Shown here one piece after another: positions 18,760-26,734 of a DNA stretch of 64,000 nucleotides (position 1 is the stretch's first letter; each line of letters begins with the position of its first letter). Source of the stretch: Geodermatophilus nigrescens (GTDB lineage Bacteria > Actinomycetota > Actinomycetes > Mycobacteriales > Geodermatophilaceae); contig NZ_FQVX01000001.1 of the NCBI RefSeq assembly GCF_900129495.1, forward strand, positions 1,116,001-1,180,000. Reading direction: 5' to 3'. A model generated the notes under the pieces. The model did not search any database. It was not told where the DNA came from and worked only from the letters and a program-made list of their open reading frames with translations. A program made the translations under genes and the position numbers.

Positions 18760-18765
18760 TACGTT
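18760..18765 (+). promoter_or_regulatory. Candidate -10 box (TACGTT) of the beta-helix gene
   Basis: TACGTT fits TANNNT and lies 11 nt upstream of the CRP-like site; the start site would fall near 18772, close to or inside that site. Confidence 0.35.
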
Positions 18766-18775
18766 GTGACCGCAC

Positions 18776-18791
18776 CGTGACAGCAGTCACA
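18776..18791. promoter_or_regulatory. CRP/GlxR-like operator
   Basis: CGTGACAGCAGTCACA matches the cAMP-receptor-family consensus TGTGA-N6-TCACA at 9 of 10 positions. It lies directly upstream of the secreted beta-helix gene and downstream of a TACGTT -10 candidate, a placement more consistent with repression than activation. Confidence 0.45.
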
Positions 18792-18811
18792 CCGTGCGTA
18801 CACCCTCGACG

Positions 18812-20719
18812 ATGAGGACGTCCGTGCAGCCAGCAGCTCCCTCTCCCGCCCGGCGCCGCCTCGGCGCCGCCCTCGCGGTCGCGACGGCCCTGTCCGTCTC
18901 GCCCCTCGCCGCGGGCGTGGCCACCGCCGCCCCGCCGCCCTCCACCAGCCCGACCGCGCCGGCCCTCGGGCAGAACGTCACGGTCTTCGACCCGTCCATG
19001 CCCGTCAGCCAGATCCAGGCGACGCTCGACGCCACCTGGGAGCGCCAGCGCGACAACGAGATGGGCACCGAGCGCTACGCCTACCTCTTCCGGCCCGGCA
19101 CGTACGGCACCGACGAGCAGCCGCTGCAGATCAAGGTCGGCTACTACACCGAGATCACCGGCCTCGGCGAGCAGCCCTCCGACGTGGTCATCAACGGCAA
19201 GGTCGAGAGCTACAACCGCTGCCTCGACGGCGGCGGCACCAGCAACTGCATCGCGCTGAACAACTTCTGGCGCACCGTGTCCAACCTGACCGTCGACGTG
19301 AACGCCGCCGGCCAGGACGGCTGCCGCTCCACCGCCAACTTCTGGGCGGTCTCCCAGGCGGTCTCGCTGCGCCGGGTGCAGGTCACCGGCGGCACGCTGT
19401 CGCTGATGGACTACTGCACCGCCGGCCCGCAGTACGCCAGCGGCGGGTTCATCGCCGACTCGGCGTTCGGCGACGTCGTCAACGGCTCGCAGCAGCAGTG
19501 GCTGACCCGCAACAGCTCGCTCGCCTCGTGGTCCAACGGCGTCTGGAACCAGGTGTTCGCCGGCGTCGAGGGCGCGCCGTCGGAGGCGGGCTTCCCGAAC
19601 CCGCCGTACACGACGCTGGACACCACCCCGGTCAGCCGGGAGAAGCCCTACCTGTTCGTCGGTGACGACGGCCGGTGGAACGTCCGGGTGCCCGCGGCCC
19701 GGCAGGACACCCGCGGGGTGAGCTGGGACGAGGGGACGACGGCGGGGCGCACCATCCCGATCGGCGAATTCCTCGTGGCGACGCCGTCGACGCCGGTGCA
19801 GCAGATCAACAACCACCTGGCCCGCGGCGGGCACCTGCTGCTCACGCCCGGCGTGTACGACGTCGCGCGCAGCATCGACGTCAAGCGTGCGGGCACCGTG
19901 GTGCTCGGCATCGGGCACGCGACGCTGACCGCCGCCCGGGGTGCGGTGCCGATGACGGTCGCCGACGTCCCCGGCGTCGTCGTGGCCGGCGTGACCATCG
20001 ACGCCGGCGCCGTCGAGTCGCCCGCTCTGCTGCAGGTGGGCAAGCCGAACGGCAACGGCGGGCGGTCCGACGCGGCCGACCCGACGACGCTGTCCGACGT
20101 CTACTTCCGCGTCGGCGGCCCGCACGTGGGCAAGGTGGACACCGCGCTCGAGGTCAACAGCGACGACGTGCTCATCGACCACACCTGGGTGTGGCGCGCC
20201 GACCACGGCCTCGAGCCCTTCACCGCCGGCTACCTCGGCGACACCGACCGGTGGCGCACGAACACCGGCCGGGTGGGCGCGGAGGTCAACGGCGACCGGG
20301 TGACCGCGACCGGGCTGTTCGTGGAGCACTTCCAGACGTTCAACACGATCTGGAACGGCGAGGACGGCACCACGGTGCTGTACCAGAACGAGCTGCCCTA
20401 CGACCCGCCGTCGCAGGCCGACTGGCAGCAGCCGGACGGCACGCTCGGCTGGGCCGGGTACAAGGTCGCCGACGACGTGCAGCGGCACCAGCTGTACGGC
20501 GGCGGGGTCTACGGCTACCAGCGCAACGCCGCCCCGGGGATCACGACCGAGCGCGGGTTCGAGGTGCCGGAGACGCCGGGGGTGCGGCTGCACCACGTGA
20601 TGACCGTCCACCTCGACGGCATCGGCGTGATCCGGCACGTGGTCAACGACGTCGGCGCACAGGCCGACACCAGCAACCAGGGCCAGCCGCGGTACGTCGT
20701 CGACTACCCGGTCGGCTGA
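18812..20719 (+). CDS. Secreted right-handed beta-helix protein (pectate lyase/GH55-like)
   Basis: A 635-aa exported protein (ATG 18812; GTG 18794 is an in-frame alternative that would sit at the edge of the CRP-like site). A signal peptide with RRR and a hydrophobic core ends near AAPPP (about residue 42). The remainder resembles actinobacterial secreted beta-helix proteins: FRPGTYG, VVINGKVES, and later LLLTPGVYDVARSI and GVTIDAG, each pattern typical of pectate-lyase-3/GH55 coils, apparently in two repeated halves. Polysaccharide binding or cleavage is inferred, and catalytic residues cannot be assigned. Such proteins are often mis-annotated. Confidence 0.78.
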   Translation: MRTSVQPAAPSPARRRLGAALAVATALSVSPLAAGVATAAPPPSTSPTAPALGQNVTVFDPSMPVSQIQATLDATWERQRDNEMGTERYAYLFRPGTYGTDEQPLQIKVGYYTEITGLGEQPSDVVINGKVESYNRCLDGGGTSNCIALNNFWRTVSNLTVDVNAAGQDGCRSTANFWAVSQAVSLRRVQVTGGTLSLMDYCTAGPQYASGGFIADSAFGDVVNGSQQQWLTRNSSLASWSNGVWNQVFAGVEGAPSEAGFPNPPYTTLDTTPVSREKPYLFVGDDGRWNVRVPAARQDTRGVSWDEGTTAGRTIPIGEFLVATPSTPVQQINNHLARGGHLLLTPGVYDVARSIDVKRAGTVVLGIGHATLTAARGAVPMTVADVPGVVVAGVTIDAGAVESPALLQVGKPNGNGGRSDAADPTTLSDVYFRVGGPHVGKVDTALEVNSDDVLIDHTWVWRADHGLEPFTAGYLGDTDRWRTNTGRVGAEVNGDRVTATGLFVEHFQTFNTIWNGEDGTTVLYQNELPYDPPSQADWQQPDGTLGWAGYKVADDVQRHQLYGGGVYGYQRNAAPGITTERGFEVPETPGVRLHHVMTVHLDGIGVIRHVVNDVGAQADTSNQGQPRYVVDYPVG

Positions 20720-20732
20720 CGGCGTGACCCGG

Positions 20733-20764
20733 TGGGCCGTCGCGGGACCTCCCGCGGCGGCCCA
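20733..20764. terminator. Convergent hairpin terminator
   Basis: A 15-bp stem (TGGGCCGTCGCGGGA / TCCCGCGGCGGCCCA, one G-U pair, loop CC) lies between the stops of the beta-helix gene and the VOC gene. It can serve either direction. Confidence 0.6.
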
Positions 20765-20794
20765 TCGGCGCGTCCGGGCCCGTCAGCCCGCGGC

Positions 20795-21166
20795 TCAGCC
20801 CCCCGCGAGCACCGACAGGACGTTGCCCGACGGGTCGGTGAACCAGGCGATGTCGGGGCCCCGCCCGCGCATGACGCCGTGCTCGTCCTGCGGGATGCCG
20901 TCGTAGCGCTCGAAGCGCACCCCTCGGGCGGTCAGCCCGGCCACCACCGCGCCGACGTCGTCGACCTGGAAGTTGAGGACGGTGTAGCTCGCCGGGGTGG
21001 CGGAGGGCTGCTCGTAGACGAACGTGTCCCGGCCGCCGGCCAGGTGCAGCCAGAGGTTGCCGTTGTCCTCCGACGTCCGCAGCCCGAGGACCTCCCCGTA
21101 GAACTGCCGGGCCGCCGCCAGGTCGCGGACGGCGATGCCGCTGAAGGCCCTCGTGTCGGTCAGCAT
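20795..21166 (-). CDS. VOC (glyoxalase/bleomycin-resistance fold) protein
   Basis: A 123-aa vicinal-oxygen-chelate protein with two beta-alpha-beta-beta-beta modules: FSGIAVRDLAAARQFY...VLGL and VLNFQVDDVGAVVAGL...WFTDPSGNVLSV. ATG 21166 is preceded by GAGGGAG. An in-frame upstream ATG would add ten residues. Substrate unknown; a metal-dependent lyase or dioxygenase role is the family expectation. Confidence 0.88.
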   Translation of the reverse strand: MLTDTRAFSGIAVRDLAAARQFYGEVLGLRTSEDNGNLWLHLAGGRDTFVYEQPSATPASYTVLNFQVDDVGAVVAGLTARGVRFERYDGIPQDEHGVMRGRGPDIAWFTDPSGNVLSVLAGG

Positions 21167-21250
21167 CGGTGCTCCCTCGCGTCGTGCCGGTGTCATGAGG
21201 GGAGACGGCGCGGCCCGGGCGGACTCATCGGCCGGCCGCGCCCTCCCGGC

Positions 21251-23854
21251 TCAGGCGGGGGTGATCGACAGGGTCAGCGCCCGGCGGCCCTCCTCCGAGC
21301 GGGCGGTGGCGAGCCGCTCGTCGGTCGGGGTGCCGTACCCGGTGGTGCGCTGGCGAGCGGGCCGGCCGATGGCGGCGGCCATGGCCTCCAGCTCCGCGAT
21401 GGTCTTCAGCGAGCCGTTCTCGCTGCCGGCCATCCGGCTGATCGTCTCCTCCATGAGCGTGCCGCCGAGGTCGTTGGCCCCGCCCTGCAGCACCGCCTGG
21501 GTGCCGACGTCGCCGAGCTTCACCCACGACGTCTGGATGTTGCCGATCCGCCCGTGCAGCAGCAGCCGCGCGACGGCGTGCACCGCCCGGTTCTCCCGCA
21601 CCGTCGGCCCGGGCCGGGCGACGCCGGCCAGGTAGATCGGCGCGTTGTGGTGCACGAACGGCAGCAGCACGAACTCGGTGAACCCGCCGGTCTCGTCCTG
21701 CTGGCGGGCGATCGTGCGCAGGTGCGCCACCCAGTGCGCCGGGGTGTCGACGTGGCCGTACATCATCGTCGACGTCGTCGGGATGCCCACGCGGTGCGCG
21801 GTCGCGATGATCTCCAGCCAGGTCGCCGCGGGCAGCTTGCCCTTGGTCAGCACCCAGCGGACGTCGTCGTCGAGGATCTCCGCGGCCGTGCCGGGAACGC
21901 TGTCCAGGCCGGCCTCCTTGGCCGCGCGCAGGAAGTCCTCGAACGACAGCCCGGTGCGGGCGGAGGCGTTGACGATCTCCATGGGCGAGAAGGCGTGCAG
22001 GTGGATGCCGGGCTGCCGGCGCTTCACCTCGCGGGCCAGGTCGAGGTAGGCCGAGCCCGGCAGGTCGGGGTGGATGCCGCCCTGCATGCAGATCTCGGTG
22101 GCGCCGGCGGCCCACGCGCGGTCGACCCGGTCGCCCACCTCGGACAGCGAGAGCGTGTAGGCGTCGGCGTCGGTGCGCCGCTGGGCGAACGCGCAGAACC
22201 GGCAGCCGGTGTAGCAGACGTTGGTGAAGTTGACGTTCCGGTTCACGACGTAGGTGACGTCGTCGCCGGTGACGTCGCGGCGGACGCCGTCGGCCAGCGC
22301 GGTCAGCGCCTCGAGGTCGGCGCCGTCGGCGCCGAGCAGCGCCAGGTACTGGGCGTCGCTGAGGCCGGCCGGGTCGCGCTCGGCGGCGCGCAGCGCGGCG
22401 TGCACCTCGGGGGAGCCGACGGGCAGGGCGGTGGAGGAACCGTCGCGGGCCGCCGTCGTCCGGTCCCGCAGGTCCGCCCAGTCGCCGTAGACGGCGTCGA
22501 AGTCGCCGCGCCGGTCCGACGTGCGCCCGACGGTGTCGACCTCCACGTGCAGGTCGGTGCGGCCGGTGGAGACCCACGCCTCGTCGGGCTCCTGCCACGG
22601 CAGCCCGGCCGGGACCCGCCCCTCGACGGCGAGGCCGTCGGGCCCGGCCAGCGCGGCCACGTGCGGGCGCACCCGCGGGTCCAGCCACGGCTCGGGCTCC
22701 AGCACGTACCGCGGCTGGGCGGCCAGCCGCTCGCGCAGCGTGAAGCCACCCTCCGCGGTCAGCGCGGCCAGCTTGTCGATGTTCGGCCAGGGCCGCTCGG
22801 GGTTGACGTGGTCGGGCGTGAGCGGGCTGACCCCGCCCCAGTCGTCGACGCCGGCGCGCAGCAGCAGCCCGAGCTCGGTGGAGTCCGACAGGTTCGGCGG
22901 CGCCTGCACCCGCGCCCGCGGGCCGAGCAGCAGCCGGGTGACGGCCACGGCGGCCACGTACTCCTGCAGCGCGAGGTCGTCGTGCGCGGCCATCGCGGTG
23001 CGCGGCTTGGCGCGGAAGTTCTGCACGATCACCTCCTGCACGTGCCCGTGCCGCTGGTGCGCGGCCCGGATCCGCAGGACGGCGTCGACCCGCTCGGCGG
23101 CGTCCTCGCCGATGCCGAGCAGCACGCCGGTGGTGAACGGGACGGCGGAGCGGCCGGCGTCCTCGAGGACCCGCAGCCGCACGGCCGGCTCCTTGTCCGG
23201 GGAGCCGAAGTGCGGGCCGCCGGGCTCGGACCACAGCCGGGTCGCCGTCGTCTCGAGCATCATCCCCATCGACGCCGACACCGGCTTGAGCCGCTGCACC
23301 TCCTCCCAGGTCATGACCCCGGGGTTGAGGTGCGGCAGCAGCCCGGTCTCCTCCAGCACCCGGATCGCCATCGCGCGCAGGTAGCCGAGCGTGGAGTCGA
23401 AGCCGTGCGCCTCCAGCCACTCGGCGGCGACCGGCCAGCGGTCCTCGGGGCGGTCGCCGAGGGTGAACAGCGCCTCCTTGCACCCCAGCGCCGCGCCCTG
23501 CCGGGCGATGTCGAGCACCTCGTCGGGGGAGAGGAACGGCGCCTTGCCCTGGGCCCGCAGCTGCCCGGGCGTGGTCACGAACGTGCAGTAGTGGCAGCGG
23601 TCGCGGCACAGGTGGGTGAGCGGGATGAAGACCTTGCGGCTGTAGGTGACGACGCCGGGACGGCCGGCCGAGGCGAGGCCCGCGTCGCGCACCCGGGAGG
23701 CGGCGGTGAGCAGCCGGTCGAGCGGCTCACCGTCGCCGAGGCCTCTCGCCGAGAGCAGCGTCTCCGCCTCGCCGGCGTCGAGGGTCACCCCCCGCTCGGC
23801 GCGCGCGAGGGCGCGCCGGAGCGCGGACGGCACGGGGGTCTGCGGCTCGCTCAT
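21251..23854 (-). CDS. fbiC: FO synthase, CofG-CofH fusion (F420 biosynthesis)
   Basis: An 867-aa fusion of two radical-SAM enzymes that makes the 5-deazaflavin FO from a flavin precursor (5-amino-6-ribitylaminouracil) and tyrosine. The N-terminal CofG half has CX3CX2C at Cys83/87/90 (CRDRCHYC); the C-terminal CofH half has CX3CX2C at Cys547/551/554 (CYTGCRFC). Length matches mycobacterial FbiC (about 856 aa). It starts [17 protein letters not shown] flavin-reductase-like gene follows on the same strand upstream. F420 use in this organism is strongly implied. Confidence 0.97.
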   Translation of the reverse strand: MSEPQTPVPSALRRALARAERGVTLDAGEAETLLSARGLGDGEPLDRLLTAASRVRDAGLASAGRPGVVTYSRKVFIPLTHLCRDRCHYCTFVTTPGQLRAQGKAPFLSPDEVLDIARQGAALGCKEALFTLGDRPEDRWPVAAEWLEAHGFDSTLGYLRAMAIRVLEETGLLPHLNPGVMTWEEVQRLKPVSASMGMMLETTATRLWSEPGGPHFGSPDKEPAVRLRVLEDAGRSAVPFTTGVLLGIGEDAAERVDAVLRIRAAHQRHGHVQEVIVQNFRAKPRTAMAAHDDLALQEYVAAVAVTRLLLGPRARVQAPPNLSDSTELGLLLRAGVDDWGGVSPLTPDHVNPERPWPNIDKLAALTAEGGFTLRERLAAQPRYVLEPEPWLDPRVRPHVAALAGPDGLAVEGRVPAGLPWQEPDEAWVSTGRTDLHVEVDTVGRTSDRRGDFDAVYGDWADLRDRTTAARDGSSTALPVGSPEVHAALRAAERDPAGLSDAQYLALLGADGADLEALTALADGVRRDVTGDDVTYVVNRNVNFTNVCYTGCRFCAFAQRRTDADAYTLSLSEVGDRVDRAWAAGATEICMQGGIHPDLPGSAYLDLAREVKRRQPGIHLHAFSPMEIVNASARTGLSFEDFLRAAKEAGLDSVPGTAAEILDDDVRWVLTKGKLPAATWLEIIATAHRVGIPTTSTMMYGHVDTPAHWVAHLRTIARQQDETGGFTEFVLLPFVHHNAPIYLAGVARPGPTVRENRAVHAVARLLLHGRIGNIQTSWVKLGDVGTQAVLQGGANDLGGTLMEETISRMAGSENGSLKTIAELEAMAAAIGRPARQRTTGYGTPTDERLATARSEEGRRALTLSITPA

Positions 23855-23932
23855 CGCCCCCGACGCTAGACCTGCCCGCGCCGGGAAGCGCCTGTGTCCC
23901 AGGTCACGCCGACCGTCGGGGCCGTTGTAGCG

Positions 23933-24433
23933 CTATCGGCCCCCGGGGGCGTCGACGTAGCGGCCGCCCAGGCGGAGCAGGGGAGCGGCGTCCTCGTGCA
24001 GCACCGGCACCCCCTCGACGGCGAGCAGCGCGAGCACGTGGTCCCCGGCCTCCACCAGCCGGTCGAGGCGGCAGTCCAGTCCGACGACGCCGCCGTCGAG
24101 CACCACCGCCCCGCTGTGCGGCGCCCGCGACCACGGCACGCCCTCCAGCAGGTGGCGCGCCGAGGGGCGCCCGGCCGAGGAGAACCGGCTGGCGAGGATC
24201 GCCTGCCCGGCCGCGAGCACGCTGACCGCGCACGAGCCCACGGCCTCCAGCACCTCCGCCGGGTAGCCGTCCGCGGTGAGCCCGACCGCCACCAGCGGCG
24301 GGTCGGCCGACACGCTCATCACCGAGGTGACGGTCGTGCCGACGTCGTCGATGTCGTCGCGGACGGTCAGCAGCCCCACCCCCGCCGCGTACCGGCGCAG
24401 GGCGGCGCTGAACTCGGCGGGGGACACGGGCAT
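23933..24433 (-). CDS. Flavin reductase-like (FMN-binding split barrel) protein
   Basis: A 166-aa protein with the flavin-reductase domain pattern: FSAALRRYAAGVGLLTV, TSVMSVSADPPLVAVGL, CAVSVLAAGQ and the RFSSAGRP loop. It likely reduces or binds FMN/FAD, possibly for a monooxygenase. ATG 24433 is preferred over a slightly longer form. It is divergent from the FAD disulfide reductase with only 34 nt between starts, and lies 78 nt upstream of fbiC on the same strand. Confidence 0.88.
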   Translation of the reverse strand: MPVSPAEFSAALRRYAAGVGLLTVRDDIDDVGTTVTSVMSVSADPPLVAVGLTADGYPAEVLEAVGSCAVSVLAAGQAILASRFSSAGRPSARHLLEGVPWSRAPHSGAVVLDGGVVGLDCRLDRLVEAGDHVLALLAVEGVPVLHEDAAPLLRLGGRYVDAPGGR

Positions 24434-24455
24434 GCGGCCAGTCGACCACACCGGC

Positions 24456-24461
24456 CAGGAT
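24456..24461 (+). promoter_or_regulatory. Candidate -10 (CAGGAT) giving a leaderless mRNA
   Basis: CAGGAT, one base off TANNNT, ends 6 nt before GTG 24468, which would place transcription start at the initiation codon. Confidence 0.3.
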
Positions 24462-24467
24462 GGGCCC

Positions 24468-25892
24468 GTGAGCAGCGCAGATGAGAAGACCTACGACGTC
24501 GTCGTGCTGGGTGCCGGGTCCACCGGTGAGAACGTGGCCGACGTCGTCGTCCGCGGGGGGCTGAGCGCCGTGCTGGTGGAGGAGCACCTCGTCGGCGGTG
24601 AGTGCTCCTACTACGCGTGCATGCCGAGCAAAGCGCTGCTGCGCGGCACCGAGGCCATCGCCGAGGCGCGGGCGGTCAAGGGCGCGGCCGCCGCGGTCAC
24701 CGGCGAGCAGGACGTCGCCGCCACCCTCGAGCGGCGCGACTCCTTCACGAGCAACTGGGACGACGCCGGCCAGGTCTCGTGGGTCGAGGGCGCCGGCATC
24801 GACCTGCTGCGCGGCACCGCCCGCCTCGACGGCGAGCGCACCGTCGTCGTCACCGGCCCCGACGGCACCGAGACCCGGCTGAGCGCGCGGCACGCCGTCG
24901 CCGTCTGCACCGGGTCGGCCGCGGCGGTCCCGCCGGTCGACGGCCTGCCCGACGTGCAGCCGTGGACCCCGCGCGAGGCCACGAGCGCCAAGGAAGCCCC
25001 GCGCCGGCTGCTGGTGATCGGCGGCGGCTACGTCGGCTGCGAGATGTCCTTCGCCTGGAACGCCCTCGGCTCCACCGTCACCCTGCTGCAGCGCGGCGAC
25101 CGGCTGCTGCCCGGCGCCGAGCCGCAGGCCGGCGACGCCGTGCTCGCCTCGCTGCGCGACCGCGGCGTCGACGTCCGCCTCGACGCCGACGTCACCGCCG
25201 CCCGCCGCGACGGCGACGAGGTCGTGCTCACCGTCGGCACCGAGGAGCTGCGCGGCGACGAGGTGCTCGTCGCGACCGGCCGCGAGGCGCGCACCACCGG
25301 GATCGGCGTGGAGACCGTCGGCCTGGAGCCGGGGGAGTACCTCGACGTCGACGACACGCTGCAGGTGCGCGGGCTGCCCTGGCTCTACGGCGTCGGCGAC
25401 GTCAACGGCCGCCGCCAGCTCACCCACATGGGCAAGTACCAGGCGCGCCAGGCCGCCGCGGCGATCGTCGCCCGCGCCCGCGGCGAGGAGGTCGCCGTCG
25501 AGGACTGGTCGCCGTACACCGCGACCGCCGACCGGGCCGCCACCCCCGCCGTCGTCTTCACCGACCCGCAGGTGGCCAGCGTCGGGCTGACCAGCGCGCA
25601 GGCCCGCGAGGCCGGCGTGCCGCACCGCGTCGTCGAGTACCCGATCGGCTCGGTCGCCGGCGCCTCGCTGTTCGCCGACGGCTACGAGGGCACCGCGATC
25701 GCCGTCGTCGACACCTCGCGGGAGGTGCTGCTGGGCGTCACCTTCGTCGGTCCGGCGGTCGCCGAGCTGCTGCAGGCGGCCACCATCGCCGTCGTCGGGG
25801 AGGTGCCGATCAGCCGGCTGTGGCACGCCGTCCCGGCCTACCCCACGGTCAACGAGATCTGGCTGCGGCTGCTCGAGACCTGGCGCGGGTGA
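24468..25892 (+). CDS. FAD-dependent pyridine nucleotide-disulfide oxidoreductase
   Basis: A 474-aa class I flavoprotein disulfide reductase of the dihydrolipoamide/mercuric reductase type. FAD motif VVLGAGSTGENVA lies at residues 12-24; the redox pair Cys46-X4-Cys51 is in GGECSYYACMPSK; an NAD(P) motif (IGGGYVGCEMS) and a second FAD motif (LYGVGDVNG) follow. The dimerisation domain carries the His-Glu catalytic pair in HAVPAYPTVNE. No second substrate-specific Cys pair for mercury is present. The GTG start is 34 nt from the divergent flavin-reductase gene. Physiological substrate unknown. Confidence 0.92.
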   Translation: MSSADEKTYDVVVLGAGSTGENVADVVVRGGLSAVLVEEHLVGGECSYYACMPSKALLRGTEAIAEARAVKGAAAAVTGEQDVAATLERRDSFTSNWDDAGQVSWVEGAGIDLLRGTARLDGERTVVVTGPDGTETRLSARHAVAVCTGSAAAVPPVDGLPDVQPWTPREATSAKEAPRRLLVIGGGYVGCEMSFAWNALGSTVTLLQRGDRLLPGAEPQAGDAVLASLRDRGVDVRLDADVTAARRDGDEVVLTVGTEELRGDEVLVATGREARTTGIGVETVGLEPGEYLDVDDTLQVRGLPWLYGVGDVNGRRQLTHMGKYQARQAAAAIVARARGEEVAVEDWSPYTATADRAATPAVVFTDPQVASVGLTSAQAREAGVPHRVVEYPIGSVAGASLFADGYEGTAIAVVDTSREVLLGVTFVGPAVAELLQAATIAVVGEVPISRLWHAVPAYPTVNEIWLRLLETWRG

Positions 25893-25920
25893 GGCCGGGG
25901 GCGCGTGCTGAGGTGGTCGG

Positions 25921-26718
25921 GTGCCCGCACCGTCCCGCTCTCCCTGGCGCCGCTACGTCGCCCTCGGCGACTCGTTCACCGAGGGGCTGAGCGACCCCGA
26001 CCCCGATCGCCCCGGCGAGTACCGCGGCTGGGCCGACCGGCTCGCCGGGCACCTGGCCGCTGCCGCGCCGCACGACGTCGAGTACGCCAACCTCGCCATC
26101 CGCGGCCGGCTGCTGCCCCAGGTGCTCGCCGAGCAGGTGCCGGTGGCCCGCGCCGCCCGGCCCGACCTGGTCAGCCTGGTCGCCGGCGGCAACGACCTGC
26201 TCCGCCCGGGCGCCGACCCCGACCGGCTGGCCGCCGCCCTGGAGGAGGCGGTGGCCGGCTTCCGGGCCGACGGCGCCGACGTGCTGCTGGCCACCGGCGT
26301 CGACCCGCGGCTGACGCCGATCATCCGGCGTACCCGCGGCCGGGTCGCGGTGTTCAACGCCTCGCTGTGGTCGATCGCGGCGCGGCACGGCGCCGTCGTG
26401 CTCGACCAGTGGGGTGCGGACTGGCTGCTGGACTGGCGGCTCTGGGACAGCGACCGCATCCACCTCACCGCCGAGGGCCACCGGCGGATCGCCCGTGCGG
26501 CGGCCGAGGCGCTCGGCGTGCCCGTGACCGGCGGCGACGACTGGCGCACCCCGCTGCCCCCGGCCCCGCCGCGCGCGCTGCGGGCGGCGCTGGCCGAGGA
26601 GGCGGCCTGGGTGCGCGGGTTCGTCGCCCCGTGGATCGCCCGCCGGGTGCGCGGCCGGTCCTCCGGCGACGGGCGCGCGCCGAAGCGGCCGGTGCCGCTG
26701 GCGCTGCCCCGCGCCTGA
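25921..26718 (+). CDS. SGNH/GDSL hydrolase
   Basis: A 265-aa esterase/lipase-family protein. Block I GDSF gives nucleophile Ser18; block III is VAGGNDLL with the oxyanion Asn; block V gives Asp178 and His181 (DRIHLTAEGH). No signal peptide is seen, so it is probably cytoplasmic. The C-terminus has a charged helical extension. It starts at GTG 25921, 28 nt after the oxidoreductase, so an operon is likely. The stop is part of a hairpin shared with the convergent GGDEF-EAL gene. Confidence 0.92.
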   Translation: MPAPSRSPWRRYVALGDSFTEGLSDPDPDRPGEYRGWADRLAGHLAAAAPHDVEYANLAIRGRLLPQVLAEQVPVARAARPDLVSLVAGGNDLLRPGADPDRLAAALEEAVAGFRADGADVLLATGVDPRLTPIIRRTRGRVAVFNASLWSIAARHGAVVLDQWGADWLLDWRLWDSDRIHLTAEGHRRIARAAAEALGVPVTGGDDWRTPLPPAPPRALRAALAEEAAWVRGFVAPWIARRVRGRSSGDGRAPKRPVPLALPRA

Positions 26719-26734
26719 GGGTCAGGCGCGGGGC
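26706..26734. terminator. Hairpin formed by the last codons of two convergent genes
   Basis: A perfect 13-bp stem (GCCCCGCGCCTGA / TCAGGCGCGGGGC, loop GGG) whose arms are the coding ends and stop codons of the SGNH gene and the PAS-GGDEF-EAL gene. It would form in transcripts of either strand. Confidence 0.6.

Noticed and set aside
14904-18815. A 1303-aa plus-strand open frame over both GGDEF-EAL genes
   Set aside because: It is the other-frame shadow of two genes with intact domains; composition is Arg/Ala-rich as expected from a shifted high-GC frame.
24456-24900. The FAD disulfide reductase as a mercuric reductase with a mer operon
   Set aside because: It has only the one active-site Cys pair, no C-terminal Cys pair and no N-terminal metal domain, and no merR/merT genes are nearby.
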